A stretch of 64,000 bases of DNA from Fimbriimonadaceae bacterium (GCA_019638775.1 JAHBTD010000001.1:248001-312000); one strand, 5' to 3'; positions 48,515 through 56,729 are shown, counted from the stretch's first letter. A program made the numbers and translations. The notes: generated by a model not told the origin, from the letters alone.

Positions 48515-49765
48515 TTGGACGCTGATCTAAAGCAAACCGAAGATTCCGACCGCGGGCAGGTTCAAGAGATGATCCTGCTAGCGGAGCGCTTGCGTGACGT
48601 TCACGGAGGCGACCTTGACGATGCCGCGATCCAGGCGGTTTCTGAGGCATCGGGCATCCCAGTCGAGTACGTGCGCTTAGCGGTGCAGCGATTGCCCGAG
48701 GGCAAAAAGCCCAACCTCGTCCAGCAGTTTCGTAACTCCTTCCAGGCGCTTGAGCCCGACACCCGCCGCAACGTCCTCGCCAGTTCGATCGGTTCGATGA
48801 TGGGGCTGTTCGGCACCATCGGCACAAAGTGGGGCGATCAGTACTCCATTTGGGGCATTGCCAGTCTCCTTGCCTTGGGCTTGGGGATGTGGAATGTCGC
48901 GGTAAGCAAAGATAAGCGGGCGGGGGCGATCTCGGGAGCGTTGCTCGGCGCGTCGATGTTTATCGCCGGTTCGCTGTTTTCGTTTATCTTTCAGGCTCCA
49001 CGCTATTTCGACTCCATCGTTCTGGTGCCATACATCCTGATTGGGGCGCTCGGTGGGCTTACGCTGCAGTCAATTGTCTCTACCAACCGGAACAAATTCG
49101 GCCTTAAGGACCCTCAACAAGAGCGGCAAGAACTTCTTCATCAACTGCACGAGATTCAAGAGCGTTTGCGCACCGGCGACCAGTCGATGGCATTTTTGAG
49201 CCTCGACATCGCAGGCTCGACGAAGATGAAAGAGTCGGCAGACCCTTTGAGTGTGGAGTTTACGTTCACTGAGTATCACAAGTTTGTGGACATGGCGTGC
49301 AAGCGGTATCGGGGCACGGTGCACTCAACTGCGGGTGACGGAGTGACTTGCGCTTTTGACCATCCGCACCAGGCTTTTGCGGCGGCTCGCTACATTCAAG
49401 CTGGGCTTGTGGAGCTGAATACTTTTAGGAATCGGATCGGCGTTCCGATCACGCTTCGGGCAGGCATTCACGTTGGTACGGTCAACGTTCCGCCGGGGCA
49501 GGACGTGACCAAAGTGAACTTTGCCCACGTCATCGATGTTGCTGCGCATTTGCAGAAGCAGTGCCCGATTGGCGGGATCGCGGTCAGTGTGGAAGCGACG
49601 CAGAGCTTGCCGGGCGGGCCACTATCGGTGGGGCTGGATGAGATTACGGTTGAGAATATACGGGCAAGAGTTTGGCAGCCGAAGACAGTGACGCCGAACA
49701 CGGTAATCGCTACTCCGCCACCTGCGCCTACCCTCCCTTCGAGCGACGAAAGCCCAGCGGTTTGA
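48515..49765 (+). CDS. Membrane-anchored class III nucleotidyl cyclase homologue with altered catalytic residues
   Basis: 416 aa, TTG start with AGGTGGGG about 5 bp upstream. The N-terminal cytosolic region (residues 1-75) includes a helix-turn-helix-like AIQAVSEASGIPVEYVRLAV. Three hydrophobic segments follow (about 85-175: IGSMMGLFGTIGT, GIASLLALGLGMWNVAV, GAISGALLGASMFIAGSLFSFI, VPYILIGALGGLTL). The C-terminal cyclase domain keeps both metal aspartates, D231 (FLSLDIAGST) and D275 (TAGDGVTCAF), and RAGIHVGTV. The transition-state Asn-x3-Arg pair is replaced by D341 and H345 (VIDVAAHLQ). Fold call is firm, activity uncertain. It ends 37 bp before mqnE, in the same direction. Confidence 0.87.
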   Translation: MDADLKQTEDSDRGQVQEMILLAERLRDVHGGDLDDAAIQAVSEASGIPVEYVRLAVQRLPEGKKPNLVQQFRNSFQALEPDTRRNVLASSIGSMMGLFGTIGTKWGDQYSIWGIASLLALGLGMWNVAVSKDKRAGAISGALLGASMFIAGSLFSFIFQAPRYFDSIVLVPYILIGALGGLTLQSIVSTNRNKFGLKDPQQERQELLHQLHEIQERLRTGDQSMAFLSLDIAGSTKMKESADPLSVEFTFTEYHKFVDMACKRYRGTVHSTAGDGVTCAFDHPHQAFAAARYIQAGLVELNTFRNRIGVPITLRAGIHVGTVNVPPGQDVTKVNFAHVIDVAAHLQKQCPIGGIAVSVEATQSLPGGPLSVGLDEITVENIRARVWQPKTVTPNTVIATPPPAPTLPSSDESPAV

Positions 49766-49802
49766 ACTGCGCGGAGGTATTCTGCGTAGGTAGAGGATAA
49801 CC

Positions 49803-50963
49803 ATGTCAGCAAATGCAGAACGCATCGTCGGGACCGACCTGATGGACATCTACCGCAAGGTAGATGAGGGCAAACGACTCTCGTTTGAGGACGGGATGCG
49901 TCTTTATGAGACCCCCAACCTGACGGGTGTCGGCTACATGGCCAATATCGTGCGTGAGCGGTTGCACGGCAAGAACACGTATTGGGTGCGCAACCAGCAC
50001 ATCAACTACACGAATATCTGTAACAAGTTCTGCAAGTTCTGCAGCTTTTACGCCAAGAAGGGTGGACCCGACCCCTACGAAATGAGCATCGAGGAGGTCA
50101 AGCGCCGTCTCGAATGGCACAGAGATGTGGAGATTACTGAGGTCCACATGGTTGGCGGGATCAACCCACGACTGCCCTATCAGTACTACATGGACCTTGT
50201 GAAGGTCGTCAAAGAGGCGATCCCCGGTGTTCACGTGAAGGCGTTTACGGCGGTTGAGATTGTGGAGATTGCGCGGGTTGGGAAAACGACCATTGACCAA
50301 GCGCTCGCCGATCTCATCGAAGCTGGCTTGGACTCCCTTCCCGGTGGCGGCATCGAGGTTTTGAGCGACCGCGTTCACAGTGAGTTGTTCGGCAAAAAGC
50401 TCAATGGTGAGGAGTGGAAAGAGGTTGCCCGGGCCGCAGCCAAGCTCGGATTAAAGCAATATGCGACGATGCTTTACGGGCACATCGAGACCAACGAGGA
50501 GCGCGTGGATCACTTGATTCAGCTACGCGAGCTTCAGGATGAGACCAAGCACTTCCTGACCATGACTCCGTTGAGTTTCCACCCCGAGAACACGGAACTT
50601 GAGCATATCGCCCACCCCACCGCCGACTGCGATCTGCGCAACATCGCCGTGACCCGGTTGATGCTCGATAACTTTGAGCACGTGAAGAGTTTCTGGATTA
50701 TGAACAGCATTCCGGTCACGCAGATGGCGCTTTGGTATGGCGCCGACGATGCGGATGGCACGGTTCACGAATACGAAATCACCTACAAGGACGGCGAGCA
50801 CGGCAACAAGAATCAGGTGTTGACGGTTGCTGGAATGAAGGAGATGATCCTTGAGGTTGGGCGAACGCCGGTCGAGCGGGATTCACTCTATCACGAGATC
50901 AAGCGTGAAGGTGAAGAGGCGGCGACTGGGAAGCAGCGGTTTACGGCTTTGCCGATGGCGTAG
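49803..50963 (+). CDS. mqnE: Aminofutalosine synthase (menaquinone, futalosine route)
   Basis: 386-aa radical SAM enzyme converting 3-[(1-carboxyvinyl)oxy]benzoate and SAM to aminofutalosine. The 4Fe-4S motif C73-x3-C77-x2-C80 is in NYTNICNKFCKFCSFYAKK. EVHMVGGINPRLPYQYYMDLV, HVKAFTAVEI, GLDSLPGGGIEVLSDRVHSELF and YGADDADGTVHEYEITYKDG are MqnE-specific. ATG 49803 follows GAGG at good spacing. It belongs to the same pathway as mqnC (29774); mqnA, mqnB and mqnD are not in the window. Confidence 0.95.
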   Translation: MSANAERIVGTDLMDIYRKVDEGKRLSFEDGMRLYETPNLTGVGYMANIVRERLHGKNTYWVRNQHINYTNICNKFCKFCSFYAKKGGPDPYEMSIEEVKRRLEWHRDVEITEVHMVGGINPRLPYQYYMDLVKVVKEAIPGVHVKAFTAVEIVEIARVGKTTIDQALADLIEAGLDSLPGGGIEVLSDRVHSELFGKKLNGEEWKEVARAAAKLGLKQYATMLYGHIETNEERVDHLIQLRELQDETKHFLTMTPLSFHPENTELEHIAHPTADCDLRNIAVTRLMLDNFEHVKSFWIMNSIPVTQMALWYGADDADGTVHEYEITYKDGEHGNKNQVLTVAGMKEMILEVGRTPVERDSLYHEIKREGEEAATGKQRFTALPMA

Positions 50964-50974
50964 GGGAGCGATTG

Positions 50975-51051
50975 GCTATCAGCTATCGGCTATCGGCTAT
51001 CCGCTATCGGCTATCCGCTATCGGAGATCAGAGATCGGAGATCCGTGATCC
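50975..51051. repeat. 7-bp tandem repeat array (11 units)
   Basis: Exact phase: seven units GCTATCN (GCTATCA, GCTATCG or GCTATCC), then three GAGATCN, then GTGATCC. It lies between the mqnE stop (50963) and the convergent DUF2461 gene. The same order of unit types occurs in the 54206 array. Downstream 51096-51150 is CT/AG-rich palindrome-like DNA. Confidence 0.9.
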
Positions 51052-51159
51052 GGACCCCATTTTCTGAGGATTGAGGTGGCGTACTGATGGTGGAGTGGAT
51101 TCCTCCCTCCCCCTGCCCACTCAGCCTTCGGCGTGCGTGAGAGAGGGGGATTGATGCAC

Positions 51160-51819
51160 CTACTTCATTATCTTCGCGAAGTATTCGTTTACGGGTCGGG
51201 CGACGTGCCAGTGTTCCATGACCGTGTCGACGATCTTCGGACTTGAGACGACTTTCTCGGGCAGTTCCACCCAGAAATACCATTGCTTATTCGCGACGTA
51301 GGGCTCGGCAGCAGCAGCGGCTTTGAACTCTTCGGGCAGAACCTTGTTTCGGTCTCCCTGGATTTCACCAAACTTCTCCACGAACTCCTTCGCTTCCGTG
51401 ACTTTGTGGAAGGTTTTGGGGTCAGCCATGATCGCGCGCCGAATCTTAATCATCGTCTCGGGATCGCATTCGTAAACGCCTCCCGCGATGGCGAGCGTTT
51501 TGTGGGAGCACTGCATGTAAATGCCAGGGTTTTGGAGGTCTTTGCGGCCTCCGGGGGAGACGACCGCCGCCATGAATGTCTTGTACGGCGTTTTGTCCTT
51601 TGAAAATCGCACATCGCGGTAAATGCGGAAGATGGCGTCCTTGGGCAGGAGTTGTACAGCCTTGTCATGCTTCTGGACTTGGGTGATCACCTCGGCGACG
51701 AACTCCTCGAACGGGCCTTTGACGACTTTCTCAAACCTTTTTTTGTTCTTTTCGAACCATTCTTTGCTATTGTCGGCCTCTAGCTCTTTGAAAAAATCGA
51801 CGTATTCTTTGCCTAACAT
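51160..51819 (-). CDS. DUF2461 family protein
   Basis: 219 aa. ATG 51819 preceded by GGGAGA. Diagnostic segments are FFKELEADNSKEWFEKNKKRFE, DAIFRIYRDVRFSKDKTPYKTFMAA, GIYMQCSHKTLAIAGGVYECD and EHWHVARPVNEYF, which match the DUF2461/TIGR02453 family of widespread cytosolic proteins of unknown function. A longer frame upstream is not family-like. No role can be stated. Confidence 0.9.
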   Translation of the reverse strand: MLGKEYVDFFKELEADNSKEWFEKNKKRFEKVVKGPFEEFVAEVITQVQKHDKAVQLLPKDAIFRIYRDVRFSKDKTPYKTFMAAVVSPGGRKDLQNPGIYMQCSHKTLAIAGGVYECDPETMIKIRRAIMADPKTFHKVTEAKEFVEKFGEIQGDRNKVLPEEFKAAAAAEPYVANKQWYFWVELPEKVVSSPKIVDTVMEHWHVARPVNEYFAKIMK

Positions 51820-51963
51820 CTGCTTCTCCCGATCTCGATTCCATCTGAATGTTGCTCCTATTTTGCCGTAATCCTTAGCCAATTGGATGTTCGTCGCTAG
51901 ACCGAATTGCCGTTTATCCTGCCGATTTGCAACGGCCCATACCGATGCACGTAAAATAGCGGT

Positions 51964-52773
51964 ATGACTCGGACAAACTCTGCACGCTCAGCGCGCACAC
52001 GCGCGGGCGCCCTCTTGATCGCTACCACTTTGATGGCAGGCGTTGCCGTCTTTGCCATCGCGGCACAGAGCAAGGTCACCCTACGGTTCAACTTTAAGAA
52101 CGGACAGAAGTTGACCTACACCACGACAGCGAAGGTGACTTCGGATGGGATGGGCGGCGCTCGAAACGGCGCTCAAGGTGGAACGATGAACATCGACGCC
52201 ACTCAGGCGATCGTGATATCGGAGGCCTCTGCAAAGGGCTTTACTGCCAAAACGACAACTTCGATGACGCAGCAGGGAAAGAAGCGAGAGACGACGCAGA
52301 CCGCAAAATATGACGCACGCGGCGCGCAGCTTTCCGGATCGTCGTCACAGCCTGGCGGTCCGATGGCGGGCATCGGTCCCGGCGGATTTTTAGGAATGAC
52401 CTTCCCGGCAGAAGCAGTGGGCGTTGGCTCAACTTGGACGGTTGATATTGACCTCAAGAATGCGATGGGTGGTATGGGTGGAGGCGCTCAAGCGCCGCAG
52501 GTAAAGGGCCGCATCCCAGTTAAGTACACGCTTAAGAGCTTTGGCACGAAGGCCGGCAAAAGAGTCGCCAACATTACGGCGGTGATCAATGGAACGGTGA
52601 CTATGGGCGAAGGTCAGAACAATATGTCGATGACGCTCAAGGGCACCGCCGGTGCGGTGGTTGAAGTGGCTACCGGCATCATTCACGAATCGACAATGAC
52701 GGGCGACGCGACCGTAGCCTTCAGTGGTATGAATATGGTCAGCAAGATCTCTACTAAGACCGTTCTAAAATAA
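51964..52773 (+). CDS. Secreted protein, DUF6263-like
   Basis: 269 aa. A twin-basic, Ala-rich N-terminus (SARTRAGALLIATTLMAGVAVFAIAAQ) is an export signal. The mature part is beta-rich with many Thr, Gly and Met-Gly motifs: LRFNFKNGQKLTYTTTAKV, FLGMTFPAEAVGVGSTWTVDI, GRIPVKYTLKSFG, GAVVEVATGIIHESTMTGDATVAF. This pattern is like the DUF6263 group of secreted proteins of unknown function. Divergent from the DUF2461 gene and followed by a perfect 14-bp palindrome. Confidence 0.75.
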   Translation: MTRTNSARSARTRAGALLIATTLMAGVAVFAIAAQSKVTLRFNFKNGQKLTYTTTAKVTSDGMGGARNGAQGGTMNIDATQAIVISEASAKGFTAKTTTSMTQQGKKRETTQTAKYDARGAQLSGSSSQPGGPMAGIGPGGFLGMTFPAEAVGVGSTWTVDIDLKNAMGGMGGGAQAPQVKGRIPVKYTLKSFGTKAGKRVANITAVINGTVTMGEGQNNMSMTLKGTAGAVVEVATGIIHESTMTGDATVAFSGMNMVSKISTKTVLK

Positions 52774-52782
52774 CTTGCCTCG

Positions 52783-52812
52783 ATTGTAGAGGGCGGGTCC
52801 GCCCTCTACAAT
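52783..52812. terminator. Perfect palindrome after the DUF6263-like gene; terminator or repeat element
   Basis: ATTGTAGAGGGCGG (52783-52796), loop GT, CCGCCCTCTACAAT (52799-52812): 14 bp with no mismatch. Downstream TTACTGGGTTTTTGGG has a T run but not directly adjacent. It ends the DUF6263-like gene and separates it from the ECF operon. Its arms have the length and style of a dispersed intergenic palindrome. Confidence 0.7.
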
Positions 52813-52899
52813 TACTGGGTTTTTGGGTATCAAGCCATCCTCTCGGAACTCTCCTAACTTCTTCCCGGTTGAACCTGCCGAAGGTACAATCCGACCGCC

Positions 52900-53463
52900 A
52901 TGCTCTTCTCCAAGCGCAGCAAACGCGACCAGTTCGAGCGTGAAGCGGAACGTGTGTTCCCTTCCGTCTTCGGTACGGCGTTGCGTCTGACGCGCTCCAA
53001 AGAAGACGCCGAAGACCTGGCCCAAGAGGCGATCGTCCGAGCGTTCGATGCATACGACCGATTCGACGGAACGAACTTCAAGGCTTGGTTGTTACGAATA
53101 TTAACCAACCTTTATATCAACCGGTATCGACAACGCCAACGTGGACCGCTGGTTTCATCGATCGATGAAGACGGGGTTTTGGAACCGGTTGCGGAAGAGG
53201 CCTATCTTACGGATAGGCAGGTTTTCGATGAGTTGGTCGGCGCCGAAGTAGAGGAAGCCCTGGCAAAAGTGCCGGAAGACTTTCGACTAGCGGTGATCTT
53301 AAGCGATATTGAAGGTATGAGTTACCAGGAGATTGCGGATGCCACGAACGTTCCGATTGGAACGGTTCGATCTCGCTTGGCCCGGGGCCGAGCTTTGCTC
53401 CGCAAATCCTTAGAAGCATATGCCCGTGTTGAAGGGTATTTGAAAGAGGAAATTAACGAATGA
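52900..53463 (+). CDS. ECF-family sigma factor
   Basis: 187 aa. Region 2: RSKEDAEDLAQEAIVRAFDAYDRF and NFKAWLLRILTNLYINRYRQ. Region 4: VPEDFRLAVILSDIEGMSYQEIADATNVPIGTVRSRLARGRALL. Complete and normal in length. Its stop overlaps the start of the next gene by 4 bp (ATGA), giving the third coupled ECF/anti-sigma pair of the window. Regulon unknown. Confidence 0.94.
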   Translation: MLFSKRSKRDQFEREAERVFPSVFGTALRLTRSKEDAEDLAQEAIVRAFDAYDRFDGTNFKAWLLRILTNLYINRYRQRQRGPLVSSIDEDGVLEPVAEEAYLTDRQVFDELVGAEVEEALAKVPEDFRLAVILSDIEGMSYQEIADATNVPIGTVRSRLARGRALLRKSLEAYARVEGYLKEEINE

Positions 53464-54206
53464 GCGAATGGCTCGACATCCATGCATTAGCCGACGGAGA
53501 ATTAAGCGCCGAAGAGAAGGCGCAGGCCGAGCAGCGCCTGAAGACCTGCGACACGAGCCGCAAGGAGTTTGAGTCTGTTCAAGCTCTGAAAGGGGTTCTC
53601 CGTTCGAAATTGCCGACACCCTCCTGCGATAGCACTTGGACAAAATGCCAGGGCCGTCTCAAGGAGATGGAGCAGAAGCGGCGTGTCGAGCGATTCGTTA
53701 CCCGCTATGCGTGGGGCCTGTGCGCCAGCATCTTTGTCCTGATGATTGGTGGCGCATGGATGAACCGCACCGACGGCAGCGAAGTCCGAACGGGTGAGCT
53801 TGCGCGGATTATGGCGGGCGTAGGCCCGAGCAGCCAGCCCTCGACGGGCGATTCGGAAGAATTGCAGAAGTGGATTCCGGCGAATCGCCGCAAGCCACCG
53901 TTCCTTAGCTTTGGAAGTTTGCAGGTGATCGGAGCGACCAGCGGCACGTACCGCGGGCACCCGTTCGCGATCTTTGGAATCAACAGCAGCGGGCAATTGA
54001 TGGACCTGCTCTTGATCGACGATGTTGAGAAAGTGCAGGGCCTGGAGCCGATGGTTGAGAACTCCAAGTATCGGTCGGGCGTGATGGGCCAGCGCAATTG
54101 TGTGTCCTGGAAAGACATGGACTACACGCTGATGCTCATGGGCGAGCAGACACCCTTCGATCTTGCGGCTACGGCTGAGCAGATTGATCTGCGACCGAAT
54201 AATTAG
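53460..54206 (+). CDS. Anti-sigma factor with degenerate zinc motif
   Basis: 248 aa. The N-terminal anti-sigma-like region (WLDIHALADGELSAEEKAQAEQRLKTCDTSRKEFE) aligns with ZAS domains, but the H-x3-C-x2-C ligands are reduced to C30 alone (Gln/Arg at the His position, Ser33 for the second Cys), so zinc binding is doubtful. One transmembrane helix is at about residues 84-100 (YAWGLCASIFVLMIGGAWM). The extracytoplasmic domain of about 145 residues is unrecognised (FLSFGSLQVIGATSGTYRGHPFAIFGINSSG). Role inferred from coupling to the sigma gene. The TAG stop's last base begins a heptamer array. Confidence 0.8.
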   Translation: MSEWLDIHALADGELSAEEKAQAEQRLKTCDTSRKEFESVQALKGVLRSKLPTPSCDSTWTKCQGRLKEMEQKRRVERFVTRYAWGLCASIFVLMIGGAWMNRTDGSEVRTGELARIMAGVGPSSQPSTGDSEELQKWIPANRRKPPFLSFGSLQVIGATSGTYRGHPFAIFGINSSGQLMDLLLIDDVEKVQGLEPMVENSKYRSGVMGQRNCVSWKDMDYTLMLMGEQTPFDLAATAEQIDLRPNN

Positions 54207-54296
54207 CTATCAGCTATCAGCTATCAGCTATCAGCTATCAGAGATCAGAGATCAGAGATCAGAGATCAGAGATCAGAGATCAGTGATCGGCTATCG
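54206..54296. repeat. 7-bp tandem repeat array (13 units)
   Basis: Five GCTATCA units, six GAGATCA units, GTGATCG, GCTATCG. The first G is the last base of the anti-sigma TAG stop codon, and the array ends 9 bp before the stop of the convergent permease gene. It is the most regular member of the family. Confidence 0.93.
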
Positions 54297-54304
54297 GTCA
54301 TTAG

Positions 54305-55117
54305 CTACTTCGACCGAGGGTCGAGGGTGCTTCTGAGGCCATCTCCCACAAAATTCAACGCGAAGATCGTTGCGCTAAGAAATGCGCATGGCCAAAGCAA
54401 CATGAGTGGGTAGGAGCTCATCTGTTGGCGCGCCGCTTCAATCATGCCGCCCCAGCTTGGTTGAGGGGCTTGGATGCCGATACCGATGAAGCTGAGAGTG
54501 CTCTCCGATAGGATGGTTCCGGCGAGGCTGACCATCGTATACGCGAGCAGGATGCCGCCCATCTGCGGGAGGATGTGCTTCACGACGGTATAGGTTGTGG
54601 AGGCGCCCTGGGCTTGCGCAGCGACGACAAACTCCCGATCCTTAAGGCTTGCCACTTGGGCCACGACGAGGCGCGCTACGGCGGGCCAAGAGGTGATGGA
54701 CAATGCAATCACCACTGGGAGGACGCCAGGACCCCAGAAGCCAATAATCATAATGGCGAGGAGAATGTCTGGGAAAGCGAACATGCCGTCGATGAATCGC
54801 AACACCGGCACTCTCAACCATTTAGGAGCGAAGACTCCGGCAGCGCCGAGGAAGACACCAAAGAAAACGCTGATCGATTGGACGACGAAGCCGATAAGAA
54901 GCGAAGTTCTGCCGCCGTGGGCTATGCGGACAAGGATGTCGAACCCTTGCTCGTCCGTGCCAAGCAGGTGCTTGCCTCCAGCCCCAAGAAATGGATCGGC
55001 AACCCTCTTTGCCACGGGCGGGCCGATGTAGGGATAGACAAAGCAGAAGACAACCAGCGCCAACAGGAAGATTGCGCCAATCCAAAATAGAAAGTCGAAC
55101 TTGTGTTTCTGCTTCAT
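54305..55117 (-). CDS. Oligopeptide/dipeptide ABC transporter permease (OppC/DppC type)
   Basis: 270 aa, about six transmembrane helices. Family motifs: HLLGTDEQGFDILVRIAHGGRTSLLIGF near the N-terminus and VVAAQAQGASTTYTVVKHILPQMGGILL, the EAA-like loop that contacts the ATPase. LAGTILSESTLSFIGIGIQAPQPSWGGM is the classic C-type permease segment. Overlaps the OppB-type gene by 4 bp. No ATPase or substrate-binding gene is next to it on either side. Confidence 0.94.
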   Translation of the reverse strand: MKQKHKFDFLFWIGAIFLLALVVFCFVYPYIGPPVAKRVADPFLGAGGKHLLGTDEQGFDILVRIAHGGRTSLLIGFVVQSISVFFGVFLGAAGVFAPKWLRVPVLRFIDGMFAFPDILLAIMIIGFWGPGVLPVVIALSITSWPAVARLVVAQVASLKDREFVVAAQAQGASTTYTVVKHILPQMGGILLAYTMVSLAGTILSESTLSFIGIGIQAPQPSWGGMIEAARQQMSSYPLMLLWPCAFLSATIFALNFVGDGLRSTLDPRSK

Positions 55118-56064
55118 ACTTGGCTCTCCCGAATGCGCGGATCAAGGATTGGCAGAAGGATATCGACAATCAGATTAACGGTAATAAACATGAGGCCGGC
55201 GATGAGTACAGTTGCTTGAACGACGGGCGCATCTCCCGAACGGATCGCTTCGATGGCGGTTGATCCCAGGCCAGGGATCGTGAAGAATCGCTCTACGACA
55301 AACGAGCCGGTGAGTAGAAATCCAAACGTCGTGCCGATGGCGGTGATGACGGGGAGGATGGCGTTGCGCAGGGCGTGCTTAATGATGAGCGTGAGGGGAC
55401 GGACGCCTTTCGCGATGGCGGTGCGGATGAACTCCTGCTTCATGGTCTCAACCATGCTCGCGCGGGTGAGTCGCGTTAGAAGGGCCATTGGGCGGGCGGC
55501 AAGAACGATCACAGGAAGGATGAGATATTCGAAATCCGAGCCGACTCGGTTCAACTCCCAGTTCTGCGGCAAACGGTCGAGCCAGAGTGAAAAGACGATG
55601 ACGAGCAGCGGACCAAGCACAAAATTAGGCAGAGTTACCCCTATCGTGCTGAGGATGAGGACGCTCCGGTCAGCGGCTCGGTTTTCATATACGGCGGCAA
55701 GTGTGCCAAGCGCGATGCCAATGACCGCAGACAGCAGGATGGCGATCACGGCGAGCATGAGCGTCATCGGCAAGGTTTGCTTAATGCGGTCAATCACCGG
55801 CTCCTTGGTGCCGTAATAGCTGTTTCCAAAGTCGAGGTGGGCGAGGTTGTTCAGAAACCGTCCGTATCGGATCAGCACCGGGTCGTTCAGGCCGAGTCTT
55901 TCACGCAGCTCCATCACCCGTTCTTGAGTGGCTTTTTCTCCTGCCATGACGGTTGCTTGGTCACCAGGAGCAATCTCGTCCGCCATGAAGGCGACAAACG
56001 AGATAAAAAGCAGGCTGAGGAGCCCGAAGAGGAACCGTAGCAGAATGGCCTTGGCAAGCCGCAC
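55114..56064 (-). CDS. Oligopeptide/dipeptide ABC transporter permease (OppB/DppB type)
   Basis: 316 aa. RFLFGLLSLLFISFVAFMADEIAPGD, ELRERLGLNDPVLIRYGRFL, LGNSYYGTKEPVIDRI and YVLPVIVLAARPMALLTRLTRASMVETMKQEFIRTAIAKG mark a B-type permease of the Opp/Dpp/nickel family, with FTIPGLGSTAIEAI near the C-terminus. About six membrane helices. First gene of a two-gene permease unit; upstream is a cyclophilin gene with 102-bp gap. Confidence 0.94.
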   Translation of the reverse strand: MRLAKAILLRFLFGLLSLLFISFVAFMADEIAPGDQATVMAGEKATQERVMELRERLGLNDPVLIRYGRFLNNLAHLDFGNSYYGTKEPVIDRIKQTLPMTLMLAVIAILLSAVIGIALGTLAAVYENRAADRSVLILSTIGVTLPNFVLGPLLVIVFSLWLDRLPQNWELNRVGSDFEYLILPVIVLAARPMALLTRLTRASMVETMKQEFIRTAIAKGVRPLTLIIKHALRNAILPVITAIGTTFGFLLTGSFVVERFFTIPGLGSTAIEAIRSGDAPVVQATVLIAGLMFITVNLIVDILLPILDPRIRESQV

Positions 56065-56165
56065 GGCGAATACATTACCCGTTGCATCGGTCCAGGTTCA
56101 CGGGCAACAGGCTAAACTCGGCCTATAGCCGGTTTGTTTGCAAAAGTTTGTGCTTGGCGATACCG

Positions 56166-56729
56166 TCAGCCCTTAACGATCTTGACTGAGGAGATGACGT
56201 CTCCACGTTCGATCTTCTTGACGACGTCCATTCCCGAAACCACCTTTCCAAAGACCGTGTAGCTCCCGTCGAGGAACGGGAAGTTCCCCAGCAGGATGTA
56301 GAACTGGCTGTCTCCGGAATCGCGGTCATTCGGCTTGGTGGAGAGGCCAACCGACCCCTCTTGGTTCGCAAAACCGCTGTCTTCGTAGGCAACCTTGGTG
56401 CCCGATCCACCTGAGCCCATCGTGGGCTTATCGAGGTTTGACGCATCCTTGGATGCGGGATCGCCGGTCTGGACGAGGAAAGGCTTTGGCGACTTATCGA
56501 CTTTGAAGAACCTTTGACCGTTGTAGAAGCCGTTTTGGGCAAGCCGCATGATTTGGGCAGTCGTGTTCGGCGCTTCCTTGGTATGGAGCTTGATATGCAC
56601 GGTGCCGCGCCCAGCAACCTCTACGACCATGATGGTTTCGCCTTGTTTGGGCTGGTAAGCCTGTGCAATCGCCCACACCGCGAGGACGACAATTGCAGCC
56701 AATATGAAAATAACTCTTCGCGATGTCAT
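56166..56729 (-). CDS. Peptidyl-prolyl cis-trans isomerase, cyclophilin type
   Basis: 187 aa. N-terminal membrane anchor or signal (VIFILAAIVVLAVWAIAQA). The cyclophilin domain has VHIKLHTKEAPNTTAQIMRLAQNGFYNGQRFFKV, LVQTGDP, NQEGSVGLST, DSQFYILLG and YTVFGKVVSGMDVVKKI. The catalytic Arg of eukaryotic cyclophilin (FHRV) appears as FFKV, as often in divergent bacterial members. Likely assists folding in the periplasm or at the membrane. No partner is evident. Confidence 0.9.
   Translation of the reverse strand: MTSRRVIFILAAIVVLAVWAIAQAYQPKQGETIMVVEVAGRGTVHIKLHTKEAPNTTAQIMRLAQNGFYNGQRFFKVDKSPKPFLVQTGDPASKDASNLDKPTMGSGGSGTKVAYEDSGFANQEGSVGLSTKPNDRDSGDSQFYILLGNFPFLDGSYTVFGKVVSGMDVVKKIERGDVISSVKIVKG

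Noticed and set aside
48511-48515. Later ATG as cyclase start
   Set aside because: The next in-frame Met would delete the conserved N-terminal helix region; TTG 48515 has AGGTGGGG at proper spacing.
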